Position numbers and translations under genes: made by a program. A model generated the notes under the pieces. It worked only from the letters and a program-made list of their open reading frames with translations. It had not been told where the DNA came from and did no database searches. From NCBI GenBank assembly GCA_903813345.2, contig CAIIXF020000011.1:10264842-10328841 (forward strand): 64,000 nucleotides of DNA. The letters are read 5' to 3'. Positions 61,561-64,000 of the stretch are shown one piece after another. How positions within the stretch are numbered: the stretch's first letter is position 1; every line of letters starts with the position of its first letter. The DNA is from Owenia fusiformis (taxonomy: Eukaryota > Annelida > Polychaeta > Sabellida > Oweniidae).

Positions 61561-64000
61561 CTACAAACAGATATTGCACTATATCAACACTTCAAACATA
61601 AGCTACAACTACTGTCTCAACACGACAAACATAAGATACAACTACTGTCTCAATACTACAAACATAAGCTACAACCACTGTCTCGACACTACAAACATAA
61701 GATACAACTACTGTCTCAATACTACAAACATAAGATACAACCACTATTTCAACACTACAAACAAAACATAAGATACAACCACTGTCTGAACACTACAAAC
61801 ATAAGATACAACTACTGTCTCAACACTACAAACAAAACATAAGATACAACCACTGTCTGAACACTACAAACATAAGATACAACTACTGTCTGAACACTAC
61901 AAACATAAGATACAACCACTGTCTCAACACTGCAAACAGAAGATACAACCACTGTCTCAACACTTCAAACATAAGATACAACCACTGTCTCAACACTACA
62001 AACATAAGATACAACCACTATTTCAACACTACAAACATAAGATACAACCACTGTCTCAACACTTCAAACATAAGATACAACCACTGTCTCAACACTTCAA
62101 ACATAAGATACAACCACTGTCTCAACACTACAAACATAAGATACAACCACTGTCTCAACACTACAAACATAAGATACAACTACTGTCTCAACACTGCAAA
62201 CAGAAGATACAACCACTATTTCAACACTGCAAACAGAAGATACAACTACTATTTCAACACTTCAAACATAAGATACAACTACTGTCTCAACACTACAAAC
62301 ATAAGATACAACTACTATTTCAACACTTCAAACATAAGATACAACCACTGTCTCAACATTACAAACATAAGATACGACCACTGTCTCAACACTACAAACA
62401 GAAGATACAACCACTGTCTCAACACTACAAACATAAGATACAACCACTGTCTCAACACTGCAAACAGAAGATACAACCACTATTTCAACACTACAAACAA
62501 AACATAAGATACAACCACTGTCTCAACACTACAAACAGAAGATACAACCACTGTCTCAACACTACAAACATAAGATACAACCACTGTCTCAACACTGCAA
62601 ACAGAAGATACAACCACTATTTCAACACTACAAACAAAACATAAGATACAACCACTATTTCAACACTACAAACAAAACATAAGATACAACTACTGTCTCA
62701 ACATTACAAACATAAGATACAACCACTGTCTCAACACTTCAAACATAAGCTACAACTACTGTCTCAACACTACAAACATAAGCTACAACTACTGTCTCAA
62801 TACTACAAACATAAGCTACAACCACTGTCTCGACACTACAAACATAAGATACAACTACTGTCTCAATACTACAAACATAAGATACAACCACTATTTCAAC
62901 ACTACAAACAAAACATAAGATACAACCACTGTCTGAACACTACAAACATAAGATACAACTACTGTCTCAACACTACAAACATAAGATACAACTACTGTCT
63001 CAACACTACAAACATAAGATACAACTACTGTCTCAACACTACAAACATAAGATACAACTACTGTCTCAACACTACAAACATAAGATACAACTACTGTCTC
63101 AACACTACAAACATAAGATTCAACTACTGTCTCAACACTACAAACATAAGATACAACCACTGTCTCAACACTACAAACATAAGATACAACTACTGTCTCA
63201 ACACTACAAACATAAGATACAACTACTGTCTCAACACTGCAAACAGAAGATACAACCACTGTCTCAACACTTCAAACATAAGATACAACCACTATTTGAA
63301 CACTACAAACATAAGATACAACCACTGTCTCAACACTACAAACATAAGATACAACTACTGTCTCAACACTTCAAACATAAGATACAACCACTGTCTCAAC
63401 ACTTCAAACATAAGATACAACCACTGTCTCAACACTACAAACAGAAGATACAACCACTGTCTCAACACTACAAACATAACATACAACTACTGTCTCAACA
63501 CTACAAACATAAGATACAACCACTATTTCAACACTTCAAACATAAGATACAACCACTGTCTGAACACTACAAACATAAGATACAACTACTATTTCAACAC
63601 TTCAAACATAAGCTACAACCACTGTCTCAACACTACAAACATAAGATAAAACCACTGTCTCAACACTACAAACATAAGATACAACCACTGTCTCGACACT
63701 ACAAACATAAGATACAACTACTATTTCAACACTACAAACATAAGATACAACCACTGTCTCAACACTACAAACATAAGATACAACTACTGTCTCAACACTT
63801 CAAACATAAGATACAACCACTATTTCAACACTACAAACATAAGATACAACCACTGTCTCAACACTACAAACATAAGATACAACTACTGTCTCAACACTTC
63901 AAACATAAGATACAACCACTGTCTCAACACTTCAAACATAAGATACAACCACTGTCTCAACACTTCAAACATAAGATACAACCACTGTCTGAACACTACA
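61561..64000. repeat. 33-bp minisatellite built on the exon 1 acceptor region
   Basis: At least about 70 units of 33 bp, some 38 bp with an extra AAAAC, run to the window edge. In gene orientation the unit is CTTATGTTTGTAG, TGTTGAGACAG, TGGTTGTAT. Exon 1 starts with the same TTTGTAGTGTTGAGACAGTG followed by GTTGCATC. Variants include CTGTCTC/TATTTC and ACAAAC/TTCAAAC. A block of about 200 bp starting at 61602 recurs at 62749. The true length is unknown because the array leaves the window. Confidence 0.94.

Noticed and set aside
61484-63649. ORFs of repeated NTTNIRYNHCL (plus) and VETVVVSYVCS (minus)
   Set aside because: The 33-bp unit is a multiple of three, so any frame without a stop stays open. 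The minus frame matches exon 1, but the copy beside the exon has an in-frame TGA, so I do not extend the exon into the array.
61561-64000. CRISPR array
   Set aside because: Units are contiguous with no unique spacers and the context is an animal gene.

Overview
The window is eukaryotic, AT-rich and almost entirely intronic. The one host gene I can support lies on the minus strand and spans nearly the whole window. It is the middle of an ATM orthologue (ataxia-telangiectasia mutated, a PI3K-related DNA-damage kinase). Fourteen coding exons lie between about 61.55 kb (5') and 3.05 kb (3'). All have GT-AG boundaries and compatible reading phases, and together they encode about 707 residues. By remembered alignment this corresponds roughly to human ATM residues 1730-2440, that is the end of the N-solenoid and most of the FAT domain. 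The start codon and N-terminal HEAT repeats lie beyond the right edge, and the kinase domain lies beyond the left edge. The host is probably a marine invertebrate, perhaps a lophotrochozoan such as a mollusc. This rests on the intron-rich ATM, the dense transposon fossils and the GACGGACAGACAG-type repeat tails. It is an inference, not a proven assignment.

Layout from left to right. 1-3000: small inverted-repeat elements and a miniature LTR element (TRIM) whose LTRs carry a tRNA-like sequence. 3047-3187: exon 14. 3.5-10.3 kb: mariner-type hairpin MITEs, a cluster of palindromes with a shared loop, and a GGTACC palindrome array. 11285-11484: exon 13. 11.5-42.1 kb: one intron of about 30.6 kb. 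It holds nested MITEs, a tandem macrosatellite of eight units of about 1.3-2.1 kb (17.3-30.7 kb), and two giant foldback elements (30.7-36.7 kb and 37.2-41.6 kb). The first foldback contains a decayed R2-like LINE, a hAT-like MITE and a mariner MITE. 42.1-45.3 kb: exons 12 to 8. 47.6-50.0 kb: a LINE fragment interrupted by a nonautonomous element. 51.0-54.7 kb: exons 7 to 3. 57.6-59.2 kb: a pair of long direct repeats. 59.7 and 61.4 kb: exons 2 and 1. 61.56 kb to the right edge: a 33-bp minisatellite.

The most striking result is that two tandem arrays are built from ATM splice-site sequence. At 53.15-53.95 kb the 3' part of exon 5 and its GTAAGT donor are repeated in 102/106-bp units, giving eight donors in a row. 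At 61.56-64.0 kb the 33-bp unit carries the acceptor region of exon 1 and is repeated at least about 70 times. How the spliceosome picks one site among many near-identical copies, in an essential-pathway gene, is the main question this window raises. Other notable points are the tRNA-bearing TRIM, a nuclear-receptor-like DR1 motif in every macrosatellite unit, and palindromes with different arms but one shared loop core.
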